Assembly: GCA_016617785.1 (NCBI GenBank)
Contig: JADILM010000006.1
Coordinates: 806,001-870,000 of the forward strand
Origin: Sporobolomyces roseus
Lineage: Eukaryota > Basidiomycota > Microbotryomycetes > Sporidiobolales > Sporidiobolaceae
Length of the DNA stretch: 64,000 bases
Direction of reading: 5' to 3'
Both the position numbers and the translations under genes were made by a program. Each line of letters starts with the position of its first letter. The stretch's first letter is position 1. Of the stretch, positions 24,171-35,400 are shown piece after piece. A model generated the notes under the pieces. That model saw only the letters and a list, made by a program, of their open reading frames with translations, was not told the DNA's origin and made no database searches.

Positions 24171-24319
24171 TTGTGTATCTGCCTCTACTCTGTTTAGGGC
24201 GGTAGAGTGAGTAGGTGAGGAGTGAGAAGAGAATTTGTAAAAATTTAAAGCTTCAAATTTCATCTCTAAGTTGGTTGATCTTCTCCACCTCTCTCTCTCT
24301 CTCTCCTCCATCCCTCAAC
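24171..24319. promoter_or_regulatory. Shared promoter region, POL5 / mitochondrial membrane protein
   Basis: 149 bp between divergent start codons. It includes a CT repeat (about 24286-24306) just before the plus-strand ATG. Bidirectional function is inferred from spacing only. Confidence 0.45.
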
Positions 24320-26149
24320 ATGCTCAGGATCGGAATAAGGCGATCTGTCCAATTACGCTCCCTTCATACTTCAAAGAGGTTATTCGATCGACCACCCACT
24401 TTCACCACTCCCGAACAATCCCCTCCTCCTCCTTCTCCTAACAGCTCTACCAACTCGAATGCATCCGATAAACATGCACCGTTACCACCGTTACCACCTC
24501 TACCACCTACGAATCTCCCCGTAGAAGATTACGCCTCTCCCTTGTTACACACGGCTTCATTCTTCTCGCAATTGTTCAGATACGCAGTGTATGGTTCAGT
24601 AGGAATCGTATCCATCGCAGTAGCATCCATGATCTCTCTCCACCTATACATCGAACATGTTCAACTCGCCGCACCTCGTGAATTATCTCCAAATCAAGAT
24701 CCCGATGAATGGTTACTCGAGCAAGAAGGGTGGACTGGTTTACACACTGGGGAAGGGGGTACAGATCCTAGGTTGGGATTGTTGGCGAGAGCGGCGGTGA
24801 GAGGTGCTTGGATCAGTCAGAATTGGGGAGGGGGCAAAGCAGTCTCTCCTTTGACTGCTCATCAACCTACGTTTGGAGTCACTCCGAGAATGATCGGACA
24901 AGACAAGTTACAAGAGAGTAGGGGTACGATGGTCGGAGACTCGGGGTGGTTGATGGCGGAACAGTATTTAGTTTATGCGATGAGGAAAGCAGAGGAGAGG
25001 GGAATCTCTCTAGTTGAACCGGGGGATTGGGAGAAACAGATCGAAGTGGGAGGCGTGGATCGGGCTGCCGTAGAATTGGAGGAGAGGTTGGCTGGATTGA
25101 GGGAGAGGATCGGAGGGAGGATCAAGTTGGAATTAGCTCGAGACGGATGGGAGCGGATTTATCTCGCTTTGGTAACGAGCCCGACGACGGATCGATCGAC
25201 ACCGGAGAAGAACAAGTTGGTCGAATGGGAACAGAGGGAACGAGTGACGGCTAGTAGAAAGTTGGGAGAGTTGGGAGCGAGGATCGCGGAACTTTGGGGC
25301 AAAGATTCAGAGGAGGGTCAACACGAGATTCAACGAGCGCAGCAGTGGTTCGTCGGCGGACTGGCACCTATCTTATCAGGCTCCACCTCTCCCTCTCTTC
25401 AAATCGCCACTTCGCAACCGCAACAAACTGAAAAGCACGTCTCTCCTTCGTCCTCCTTCTTCTCTTTCTGGTCTCGCTCTCATCCTCCGACGACTACCTC
25501 CACCATCTCGACTCCCTCTGCTCCCTCTACTCACTCCCTCTCATCACTCATCTCCCAGATCCCCTCCTTCTCTCCCACTTCCCCCGCCACATCACGCGCA
25601 ATCCTCTCCTCCCTCGTATCTCTCGAAACATTCCTCGCACGCACCGCCTCCGATCTCCCATCCGCCAAATCCGTTCAATCCTCGGCAATCTCCCTCGCTC
25701 AAACACTCCAACAATCTTCTCACCAACCACCCTCCTCCCTCTCATCCCCCGATCAGCTCCTCCCCCCATCGACAACCGCCAACGCATCTAAACTACTGAC
25801 CTCTTTATACCTGACAACTCGAATCAGTGCACTTCAAACTCACCTCTCCGAATGTTCCCTCGCTCTCCTCCAATCCCAACGATCCCGTTCTCTCCCTACA
25901 GCTCGCCAATCAACTCTTCGAGAACTACACTCAGTAAGGGAAGCAGTACAGTCCGTTTTGTTGACGCTGCCAAAGAGTGAGAAGGAGGAGGAAATGGTGT
26001 TTGCGAAACAAGTTGTAGGGGATAAGAAAGTGAAGGCGGTGTTGGAGGAGCAGAGTAGGAGGATAAGGAGGGACGCGGAGAAGGTGGAGAAGATCGCGGA
26101 GAGTTTGATTGGGTATCTTGAGGGAAATGTCGCAGGGAAGAAGGAGTAA
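24320..26149 (+). CDS. Putative mitochondrial single-pass membrane protein, unrecognised
   Basis: An intronless frame of 609 aa from ATG 24320; the frame is open further upstream, but this Met gives a good mitochondrial presequence (MLRIGIRRSVQLRSLHTSKR, basic, no acids). A Pro/Ser-rich linker follows. A membrane segment (YAVYGSVGIVSIAVASMIS) lies around residues 95-115. The soluble part begins DPDEWLLEQEGWTGLHTGEG and RLGLLARAAVRGAWISQNWG, which look conserved rather than low-complexity. A Ser/Thr/Pro-rich insert occupies plus positions about 25380-25780, and the C-terminus is a predicted coiled coil (VKAVLEEQSRRIRRDAEKVE). The layout (presequence, one membrane helix, C-terminal coiled coil) resembles inner-membrane scaffold proteins such as MIC60. 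I see no mitofilin signature, so I do not name it. Confidence 0.8.
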   Translation: MLRIGIRRSVQLRSLHTSKRLFDRPPTFTTPEQSPPPPSPNSSTNSNASDKHAPLPPLPPLPPTNLPVEDYASPLLHTASFFSQLFRYAVYGSVGIVSIAVASMISLHLYIEHVQLAAPRELSPNQDPDEWLLEQEGWTGLHTGEGGTDPRLGLLARAAVRGAWISQNWGGGKAVSPLTAHQPTFGVTPRMIGQDKLQESRGTMVGDSGWLMAEQYLVYAMRKAEERGISLVEPGDWEKQIEVGGVDRAAVELEERLAGLRERIGGRIKLELARDGWERIYLALVTSPTTDRSTPEKNKLVEWEQRERVTASRKLGELGARIAELWGKDSEEGQHEIQRAQQWFVGGLAPILSGSTSPSLQIATSQPQQTEKHVSPSSSFFSFWSRSHPPTTTSTISTPSAPSTHSLSSLISQIPSFSPTSPATSRAILSSLVSLETFLARTASDLPSAKSVQSSAISLAQTLQQSSHQPPSSLSSPDQLLPPSTTANASKLLTSLYLTTRISALQTHLSECSLALLQSQRSRSLPTARQSTLRELHSVREAVQSVLLTLPKSEKEEEMVFAKQVVGDKKVKAVLEEQSRRIRRDAEKVEKIAESLIGYLEGNVAGKKE

Positions 26150-26379
26150 TGGATCTTTTGTGCAGTACTTTCTTTTCAGTCTCGGATGTAAATAGCTCAC
26201 GTCGATTCTTCTCGAACACGAATGTTATGCGAATGGAGGACGGCGGTACGTTGAGAACGTTCGGAGTTTCCGCGGTCTTGAATGCGTTTCTCCTATCCTC
26301 TTCTCTCTCTCTCTTGCTCCTACTCTGTCGGCCAACTTCGATTTCTGCCTCGCGCTACACCACGCTCAGGCTCTCTGCC

Positions 26380-27716
26380 ATGAGTCGTCAAGCCCCTGGA
26401 GGTCTTCTCAAGTCCTCGCTTCAGTCTCTCGGTGCGCATTCTCCCTTTTCGTCTGCCCGGGAATAGAGGCGCACGTTTATCGCTCACTCGTTCACTACAA
26501 CTATAGAGATGAATCTGAACTCTCGTCCCAGCGGCTCGCTCGCTCAACACGGTCCAATGTCCATGTCGAAAGCAGTAGCAGATTTTCTCGATTTCGATTC
26601 GGGAAATCTCGTCGCGACTCTGAACAATCCGCCGAGGATGGAGGAACTCCTACCTGGTGAGAGTGGGCACACTCCTGCCTTGGCTGCTTCTGCTCCTCGC
26701 GCGATTCGTAAGTCGCAGATCGAATGTTGTCGAGTCGCTTCGCCCGTTCGAGTGTTGACTTGTCTCTCGACTCTGCAGCAGTTCACAGCGACTCCTCCCC
26801 CGCCATCGAGGTCGTTGATGTTCCAGGAAAAGGGAAAGGCATCGTCGCTCTCCGTGACCTTGCAGAAGGCGACCTCCTCTTCGTCGAGAAACCTCTGGCC
26901 ACGCTCGAGTGGGATATGGACTACGTCGAGTCAGAGCTGAACGCCGACCTCACCAGGCAGATCGAAGCTCTAGGAGAAGAAGATCGTCAAGCATACTACA
27001 GTCTCCACATCGCCGACCCTGTCAAATTCGACTACCGTCCAGCCGCAATCTTCAGCACCAACGCAATCGGTCTCGGAGGTAGTCGTCACTTGGGAGGAGC
27101 TTTCAAGCTTGCCAGTCGCTTCAATCACTCGTGCTCAAGTTCGGTCTTGTATGAATGGGACGAGAAGGATCAAGTTCTGCTTCTCAAGGTCGTCAGGAAT
27201 GTCGCGAAGGGGGAGGAGCTCACGGCACCCTACTTGAGTCCACTCCTACCCTCGGAGGAACGACAGGCGTACTTGAAGAAACACTACGGCTTCACTTGTT
27301 GTTGTCAAGTCTGCTCACTGTCACCGAAGGAACTCGCCAAATCCGACGAAAGGCGTGCAGAGATCAGTCGAGTAAGGGATCTAGTCGCCAAACCTCCAAA
27401 ACCCGATTGTATCCCTCTCAAGCACCACGCTCTCTGCCTCTCCGCGCTTGGCCTATTGGAGGAGGAAGGACTCCGTCTCGGACTCGAAGTCTATCTAGCT
27501 TACACTGCTTTCATGATGTCCGTCATTTACGGCTACCGCAAGACGGCAGATATCTGGATCGACCACCTCCTTCAGCTCGAGAAGCGCGCCCATGGAGTCT
27601 ACACCTCTCTTTACAGGCTCTTCGAAATGTTCAAGGAGGACCCTTCTCGTAATCCCGGATGGAGGTTCATCCAAAGGCTCGAATCGAAACTTGGTCGCCT
27701 CAATAGCTTGAGATAG
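26380..27716 (+). CDS. SET-domain protein B' (paralogue of B, degenerate motif)
   Basis: About 400 aa in three exons: MSRQAPGGLLKSSLQSL, then an exon starting MNLNSRPSG, then the SET exon after a phase-1 intron shared with gene B. SET-N is GKGKGIVALRDLAEGDLLFV. The core motif is SRFNHSCSSSVLYEW, so the Pro-Asn of NHSCxPN is missing, as in B. GEELTAPYL keeps the Tyr and post-SET CCCQVC is present. The helical C-terminus (VYLAYTAFMMSVIYGYRKTA) aligns with B throughout, ending FIQRLESKLGRLNSLR. The first two exons differ from B, suggesting faster divergence or altered exon choice. It is followed in tandem by A' after 246 bp, mirroring the A-B pair on the opposite strand. Confidence 0.82.
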
Positions 27717-27962
27717 CCCCTCAACCTGCTGCATCCCTTACTCGAACCTTTCTTTTTCGTTTCGTCGTTTTCGTTTTTCTCTGGAATTTCGTGATTCGTT
27801 TGTCTGTTTGATACTGGAGTTCCCGTAGAGCGCTTCACCTCGACTATGAGCTCACAGTGTGAACAGCGAGAATCTCCACACAAGGCCGCGGAGTTGGAGA
27901 AAACAGCTTCAGATCTCCTTTCCTCTCTCTCTTCCCTACCTCTCACTCTTTCACTTCGAAAC

Positions 27963-29015
27963 ATGACCCGTAAGGAGACGAAACTTAAGAAGAAAGTCAA
28001 GGAACAAGAGCGTACTGCCTCGTCATCTGCCGCCGCTTGTGAGTGACTTTCTCTCTCTGTCTATTCCCGATCTTCTCCTCAGAAAACTGATTCATCGCTA
28101 TTCGTGCTAGCCGAGGTACCTGAGGAACGTCCTTTCGAGATCAAGGAGATAGAAGGGAAAGGAATGGGAGTTATAGCTACTCGAGACATCAAGGCTGGAG
28201 AACTCATTCTCAAGGAAACTCCTCTCGTAACGCAATCGGACTGGAGTGGAGTCGATGAAATCGAACGGGCATTATCGCCCCTCTCACAATCCGACAAGGA
28301 CGCCTACAACTCCCTCTACGTCAACCCTTCGCTCGAATGGCTTCCTCGTCCCCTCGCAATCTTCAAGACGAATGGGATCGGACTAGGCGCAAAAGCCAAC
28401 AAGGGAGGAGTCTTCGTCGAGGGTAGTCGTTTCAATCACTCGTGTCGTCCAAACTGTAGTCGATCGTGGGACGAGAAGCAAGGCGTGGAATGGTTTATCG
28501 CGAACAGGTCAATCAAGAAAGGGGAAGAGATAGTGATATACTACGGAGCGATGGACAAGGCGACAGCGGAAAGGCAGACATGGCTCAGGAAGACGTTCGG
28601 GTTCGACTGCTGCTGCGAAGCATGCTCTGCGTCGCCGGAGGAGATACTCGCAAGCGACAACCGTCGCAAAGTCATCTTCGAAACCTACGACTCGTTGAAA
28701 GCACTCTCCGCCAATCCTCTCAACCACATCAAAGCGATCAATAAAGCGCTACGAGCGCTCAAGGAGGAAGGAATGACGCTCAGTGGTCCAGATCTCGCGT
28801 TCTCTGCTTTAGGCGCCTGCCTGTGCCACGGAGACGACTACAATACCAACCTCTGGATCGAAAAGACTCTCGAGCTCGAGGTAATGGAGGCTGGAAGATG
28901 GTCAACGGCTTACGAGGATGTCGCAATCTGGAAAGGAAACCATGCACTCAGCTCGCATTGGAGATACTACCCGAAGATGGGACTTCCTACTCGAACTCTT
29001 GTTGGACCCGAGTAG
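27963..29015 (+). CDS. SET-domain protein A' (paralogue of A)
   Basis: About 328 aa in two exons. The start at 27963 (MTRKETKLKKKVKEQE) is chosen over an in-frame ATG at 27846 because it matches the start of A. One phase-1 intron follows the Ala run, as in A. Motifs: GKGMGVIATRDIKAGELILK, SRFNHSCRPNCSRSWD (complete NHSCxPN), GEEIVIYYG and post-SET CCCEAC. The C-terminus GLPTRTLVGPE matches A. All residues expected of an active SET methyltransferase are visible. The substrate is not predictable. It converges on VMA1 with 299 bp between stops. Confidence 0.86.
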
Positions 29016-29314
29016 TATTCGACGGTTTAGTCGCTTCTTTTTGATCTTTCTGTTTGAGAAATAGCTCGTTTTGTTTCCGTCGAAATTCTTTTTCTGTCTT
29101 CGTAATCGGTCCTTTTCGTCTCGGTTTGATCGCTGCGACTAAGAGAGAGCAAAGGACAGTGAGCGAATAGTTACAGCAATGACTGAGTATGGAAGAAGAG
29201 AGAGAAGAGGAACAGAACATCAAGAGGAGAAACTTTGTGAGAGAAAGAAGTGATATAAACTAGGTGGTTGCGAATCGAGAGAACAGCGAGAGAGAGCGAG
29301 AGATAGTGTTGAGT

Positions 29315-32084
29315 CTATTCAGAGATAGTTTGGAATTGAGAGACGATATCACCGTGTAGTTCATTGAGGACCTTCATGATTGGTTCTAAGCGACGAAGAA
29401 AAACGTAATCAGAAACGATACTTGCGAGAAGAGCAGAGAGGGAAGAGAGGCTTACCTTCACCAGTAGCAGGGTCTTCGAACTTCATTTGGGTCAACCTGA
29501 ACCAGAGGTCGGAAGTCGATTCTCGAACCTTGTTCCAAGTCATCGATTCATCCTCGACCGCCTTGACTGACAACTCGTAGTATGTCACCAAGTTCTTCAA
29601 CATAGCGGTCTGTACAATGCGAACAATGCCTCGGTTTAGTTCAGTTGAAGAGACTGAAAGGAAAGTTAAACGTACAGTTTTGTAGAAAGGACAGTAACGA
29701 TCGTATTCCGAAATACCATTCTGTTGCAAGAAGTCCTCCTTGATCAACTTGGCAATGTCCAAAGTGACCTTGTCACCTTCTCCCAACGATGACTTTCCGA
29801 CCAATTGAACGATCTCGGCCAACTCGTCTTCCTTTTGCAAGATTTGTTTCGCCGTGTTTCGGTAGTGGAGGAAATCGGGTTCGGTTCGTTCGTAGTAAGG
29901 TTGAAGAACTCGAGTGCTGGAAGTATTGATTGAAAAAGGTGAGCTTTTCCAAGAGAGAGAGGAGAGGAAGAAGAGTGAAAGGAAACGAACTATTTCGAGT
30001 AGGACAAGTTCCAGTTGACCGAAGGGAAATGTTTTCGTTGAGCGAGCTTCTTGTCGAGTCCCCAGAAGACTTGAACGATACCGAGAGTGGCAGTAGTGAC
30101 GGGATCCGAGAAATCTCCACCAGGAGGAGAGACGCTGTGGGAGGAGGCAACAACTTCATCAGCTTCGGGACGAATCTCGATGAAGGCGTGAACTACTCAC
30201 GCTCCAATGATGGACACAGTTCCAGTTCGATCGGGAGAACCCAAACAAGTAGCCTTACCAGCACGTTCATAGAACGAAGCCAATTTAGCTCCGAGGTAAG
30301 CAGGGTAACCTGAATCAGCGGGCATCTCTGCGAGACGACCCGAGATCTCACGAAGAGCTTCGGCCCATCGAGAAGAAGAATCTGCCATCATGGCAACGTT
30401 TCGTCCTTGATCTCGGAAGTACTCGGACAAGGTGATACCGGTGTAGATTGAGGCTTCTCGTGCGGCGACAGGCATGTTCGAAGTGTTGGCGACGAGAGTG
30501 GTACGCTTCATGATGGGCTCTTGTACACCGTTGATATCGATCGAAAGTTCGGGGAAATCCATCAATACTGAGTTGAGGGATCGCTTCCAAATCAGTATCA
30601 ATTGGATAGTGATTTCGAGTGAGAATCTCCAACTCACCTTCAGCCATCTCGTTACCACGTTCTCCACATCCAACGTAAACGATGATATCAGAGTTGGAGA
30701 ACTTCGAAACAGCTTGAGAAATGACAGTCTGTGATTCGGAGACCGTCAAAGATCAATGACAGGTCTAGATATTTGAAGATCTCGACTCACCTTTCCACAA
30801 CCGAAAGCACCAGGAATAGCGGTAGTACCACCTTGAACGCAAGGGAACAAAGCGTCCAAAACTCGTTGACCGGTCAAGAGAGGGTAATCGGCTTGAAGTT
30901 TGTCTCCGGTTGGTCGAGGGGCACGAACGGGCCAGAGTTGGAGCATCGTGTGAGTCGTCTTCTTGCCTTCGAATTCAGTCTCGAGTACGACGTCCTGTGA
31001 ACAAAATACTATTCGATCAGCGTTTTCAACGGGATCAAAAGAGATGTTTCGACTCACATCGACAGAGTAGGAGCCTTTCTCAGCGATCATAGTAACAGTA
31101 CCCATTCCTCTAGGATTCATCATAATCTTGTGTTCATTGACCAAACTGTTCTCGTAAACCGTTCCGAAGATATCTCCGCCCGAAATATGATCTCCGACCT
31201 TGAAGTTTACGGGAGTGAAATCCCACTTGATCTGACGGTCCAACGCGTCCGTATTGATTCCTCGAGGGATGTAAATCGATTCGGATTGTTCAGCGATCGA
31301 TTTCAACGGTCGTTGAATTCCATCGTAAATGTTTGACATCAAACCTGTTGCCCACGACTTACCATCACATCAGCTCGTGAGGGAGTAGATGCAGGGGAGA
31401 AGGAGGCGTACCGGGTCCTAATTCGACTGAGAGAGGTTTTCCAGTCCTCAAAACTGGATCTCCGATCGTCATTCCACTCGTCTCTTCGTAGACTTGAATA
31501 GTCGCCTTGTCTCCATCGATACGAATGATTTCACCGACGAGTCTGAAGAGATCAGGATTGGGTCAGACGGGTCGAACGAGGAGAGAGGAGAGGTGGAAAG
31601 GAGGATCTTACTCGTCGTGTCCTACTCGAACAAGTTCGTACATTGCGGCACCAGCCATCTTCTCGCTGTACGGCCAAGATCACCTCTCACCGTCAATAAT
31701 AGACGCATAAACGGTGAATCGGAGTGAACGAGGAACGTACGCAACGACGACGGGACCTGAAACTGAGAAGACTTGACCGAATTTGCTCTCTCGATCCTCA
31801 TCTAATCAAACAATAGATCGCAGTACAATAGAGGGTAGTCGAGGGAAGAGGGAAGAGGAAGAAGCGTCAGTTTATCTTGGAAAGTGGAGAGAGAGAGAGA
31901 AGAGAGGAAGAAATCTCACCTTGAATCCTGATTGATTTCTTTGCATCTTTCATTGCTCCAGCCTATTCAATCGAGTCGCTTAGTCAGCACCGGGGAGAGG
32001 AGAGGAGTGGGGTTTGAGAGACTGATGATGATGAGGGGAGGGGGATGACGATGAAATGGAAACGACGGGGAGGGAACTCACCAT
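29315..32084 (-). CDS. VMA1: V-type proton ATPase catalytic subunit A
   Basis: ATP-hydrolysing subunit of the V1 sector that acidifies vacuoles and other compartments. The start codon at 32084 stands alone in exon 1: intron 31963-32081 follows the ATG directly, and exon 2 continues [14 protein letters not shown]. This fits family N-termini (xAGAxxxA). Motifs: [23 protein letters not shown], the P-loop GAFGCGKT (split by an intron after Lys), [56 protein letters not shown] and [11 protein letters not shown]. The C-terminus is [17 protein letters not shown]. The site that carries the intein in budding-yeast VMA1 (YVG/CGERG) is uninterrupted here. About nine introns are inferred. The product is certain. 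Confidence 0.96.
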
Positions 32085-32425
32085 CTTGATATGAAGGCTA
32101 ATGAGCGAGTAGAAGTAGTGTAAGAGAGAAAGTGTGGAGCTGGGAGAGCAGTGGGAGAGTGGAGAGAGAAACCTTGAGACGGAGAGAGGGGTTTTGAAAC
32201 GAGCACATTTTCGACTTCAATTTCTTGAAGAGATCGGTTTCCTTTTCAGTTGACATTTCTCCCACTCTCTCCTCACTCATTCGATTCAACGCCGACGACC
32301 TCACCCAACTACTCAACTATACTCAAGGAACCTATTCGGAGCGCGTTCACCTCTTCTAGCCTTCTCTCCACTGTTCCACAGTTCAGTCAACGTCGATCAA
32401 CACACAAACCAAACAATCCTTCCAA
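32085..32425. promoter_or_regulatory. Divergent intergenic region, VMA1 / CENP-C
   Basis: 341 bp between start codons. A minus-strand open frame here (32098-32316) continues toward the VMA1 ATG but has no conserved content and is probably leader. No specific motif was identified. Confidence 0.4.
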
Positions 32426-35400
32426 ATGCCTCCACCTCCAGGCAGACACAGAGGTAGCAGACCTCAAGTATCTAACCAAATTGGTGAAATAGGCAGGCGA
32501 GTCTCTCCCCCCCTCTCTTCCTCATTCCCAATGTTGCAATCTCCACCTTTTGTTTACTTTCAACTAATCCAAGTCTCAATGATTAGAACGACCGGAATCA
32601 AGCCACCCAAGAAACTCCAGAGGGATTCAAATGGATTCGAGAACCCAGAAGAGTTCTTTGCGAGAGCAGAGAGGAGTCAACCTGACGATCAAGATTCTTC
32701 GGAAAGATCTCAAGACGAGGATGACGACGAGGACGACGAGGATGGATTGGGATCGATTCAACAGAGTAACAAGAAGAGTAATAGAAGTGGAGGGGAGAGC
32801 AAGAAATTTGTTATCCCCCAAAGGAGACAAGAGAGACCTGATAGATTCTTAGTTGGAGAGGATCGTGGTCGGCAAGTCTATTCTCTCTTTTCTTTAGAGG
32901 TGACCGTTCATTGACCCTCTCGTTGACGTAAACAGTAAAACGGGTATCTACAAACCACAAGGACCGAGAGGATCGGACGGATTTGAAAACATCGATGATT
33001 TCTTCAGGTCTCCTAGTCCTACTCGATCTGTCGCTAGTACTGCCGCACAATCTACTGTTCAAAGGACTGCCCAGAGTAGTCGAACAGAGCATTACGAGGA
33101 GGATGATGAAGAAGAAGAAGAAGATACTTCAATGATGATCGATGGAGATAGTAAGCTCTTCTCTCTTTTCATTCATTCTCTTCGCTTGACTGATCAAACG
33201 ACTTGTCGATAGCTACTTCTTTATCACCAACGACTTATCAACGTACTCACGTCGCAGCTTCCGCTTCCGCTTCGAAAAGTCACAAACCTTCGTCTCTCCA
33301 AAAATCGACCGTTCCCTCCGGTTCTCAATCGAGCTCTCGCAAAAGCCTCAACAACCGCAAGTCAAATGCGACTTCCTCACCTGGTACCGCCACCGACGAA
33401 GAGCCGAGTAGAGGAGGAGGAGGAGGAGGAACCGAATCGATTCGACGAAGATTATCATCCTTGAGTGGAAGTGGAGAGGAAGGAGAAGAGATGCAGGATG
33501 AACCGGTGATTGAAGAATTGGAATTAGGGAGTGATGGGGAAGATGACGCTTCGGGAGGAGAAGGGAATACTACGATCGGTGGAGTTTCGACCATTCAGGG
33601 TCAAGTTGAGAGTGATGAGGAGGAAGAGGAAGTTAGTCCGAGGAGCAACAAATCGAGGAAAAGTATTGGAGGAAAGGGGAAAGGTAGAGCCGTCGAATCA
33701 GATGATGAGCAAGAGGAAGAACGAACAGCTCCATCAAATTCGAGTAGTCGAAAGAAGGGGAGGAAATCGAAAGCGACGAGTAGGGGATCGCCTTCTGTCG
33801 AAGGGGAATCGACTCCTCAGGATAAGAAGGGGAAAGGGAAAGGGAAAGAAGTCGTTCGATCTCCATCCCCTCGATACCAGCAACAGGATCAAGAATTCGA
33901 TCTTTCTGCTTTCGGAGGTGATGATCAGGGAGGAGATTATGGAGGTGGATTCTCGGATGATGATGGAGCTGGAATGGGAGAGTATGGAAGTAGTGTCGGA
34001 GGGGATTCGCCGAGACAAGAACAATTCGCGGATGAGTCGGGAATCATCGAGGATCAAGAAGTGGAGGAAGAAGACCAGGAGGAGGAGGAGGAGGAGGAGG
34101 AACAACCAGTCGCTTCTACCTCGAAATCGAAGGCTAAGGGTAAAGGAAAGGAGAAGGACAAGGGCAAGGGAAAAGGAAAGGACAAGAAAGGGAAAGAACC
34201 AGCGAAGGAGAAATCTCCTCGAAGGAAGAAGAGGGTTTCGGATGAATCGAACAGCTCGATGGAAACTGTTACTGCGAAACGAGCTAGGAGGGCTACACCG
34301 AGTCAAGAACGAGTTATTGAAGAGATTCCGAGGGATCGTCAACGGGTTGTCGGAAGTGTAGATGATCATGGAGGTGAGTCGCTCCTTCTTTTTCCCGAAC
34401 CTCCTCATCTGATCTCGAACTGATCGAACGCTTCCTTCTTCACAGTCCGACGTTCAGGTCGTCAACGAATCGAACCCCTCGAATACTGGAGGAACGAACG
34501 AATCATCTATCGCAAACGACAATCTGGAGTTGGAATGACCGCGATCGTACGAGTCCCCAAGATCGAACCCGAACCGTTGACAACCGTAGGACGCAAACGA
34601 GCACCGAGGAGTAAATCTGCGAAACCACCGAGTCGGACGAGAGCGAAATCGGTCAAGGAGGAACCGGAGGTCGACGAGGATGAGGGAATCGACGATATGA
34701 CGGATCCTGATGGACTCGTTTGGAGTTGGGAAGGGAACGCTGAGACTACGAGACGCAAGCTCTCTTCTCTCGCCTCCTCTTGTCGAGCGAAATGCTTATC
34801 TCGCTTTCAAATATATAGGAATTTGTTTCACGAGGAAAATGATGGATCCTAAAGCTACCTTCAACAATCAATACCTCTTTCAGAAGATCTATCAAGAACT
34901 CGATTACCTCGCAGGAGGAATCTTGGTCATTCCTGTCGGTGGTCAGAAAGCAACCAAACCAGCTAAGGATAATTCTTACGTTCGTTTCTCATGTCTCTCA
35001 CACTCTATTCGAATCGATAGCTGACGTCGAATGTTCACGATAGATCTTCTTCGTCACACAAGGCTCGGTATCTGTTGTTTGTCACCGCACCCGAGTTTCA
35101 GTCGGAAGGTAAGCACTACAAAAATTCATTTCATTTCCTGCACCTGATTCTTTCGATTCGATCGCTCATTCTCTCTCGCTCGCTCGTACGTGCAGGGACG
35201 GTTCATTCTTCATTCCTCGTGGCAACTCTTACTCGATCGAAGCGACTTCGAACAAGGATGTTCGACTATTCTTTGCTCAAGGTCGAAGAGTGATTGAATT
35301 GGAAGATGGTTCGACTAGACCCGATACGATGGAGAGTTCTCAACAAGTGCTCGCTTACAACGCTGAAGGTGAAAGGTTGCAATCGGTCGTAGAGGAAGAA

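Noticed and set aside
30640..30720. Possible intein in VMA1, as in budding yeast
   Set aside because: The known insertion site (YVG/CGERG) reads through without interruption; only short spliceosomal introns break the gene.
33531..34408. A 276-codon plus frame and a 224-codon minus frame within CENP-C
   Set aside because: Composition (Arg/Lys- or Ser/Phe-rich) mirrors the acidic/KGK repeat of CENP-C read out of frame; the cupin and CENP-C motifs fix the real frame.
34740..34860. A true frameshift mutation breaking CENP-C
   Set aside because: A GC-AG intron (34755-34818) restores frame and gives a sensible CENP-C to cupin junction, so inactivation need not be invoked.
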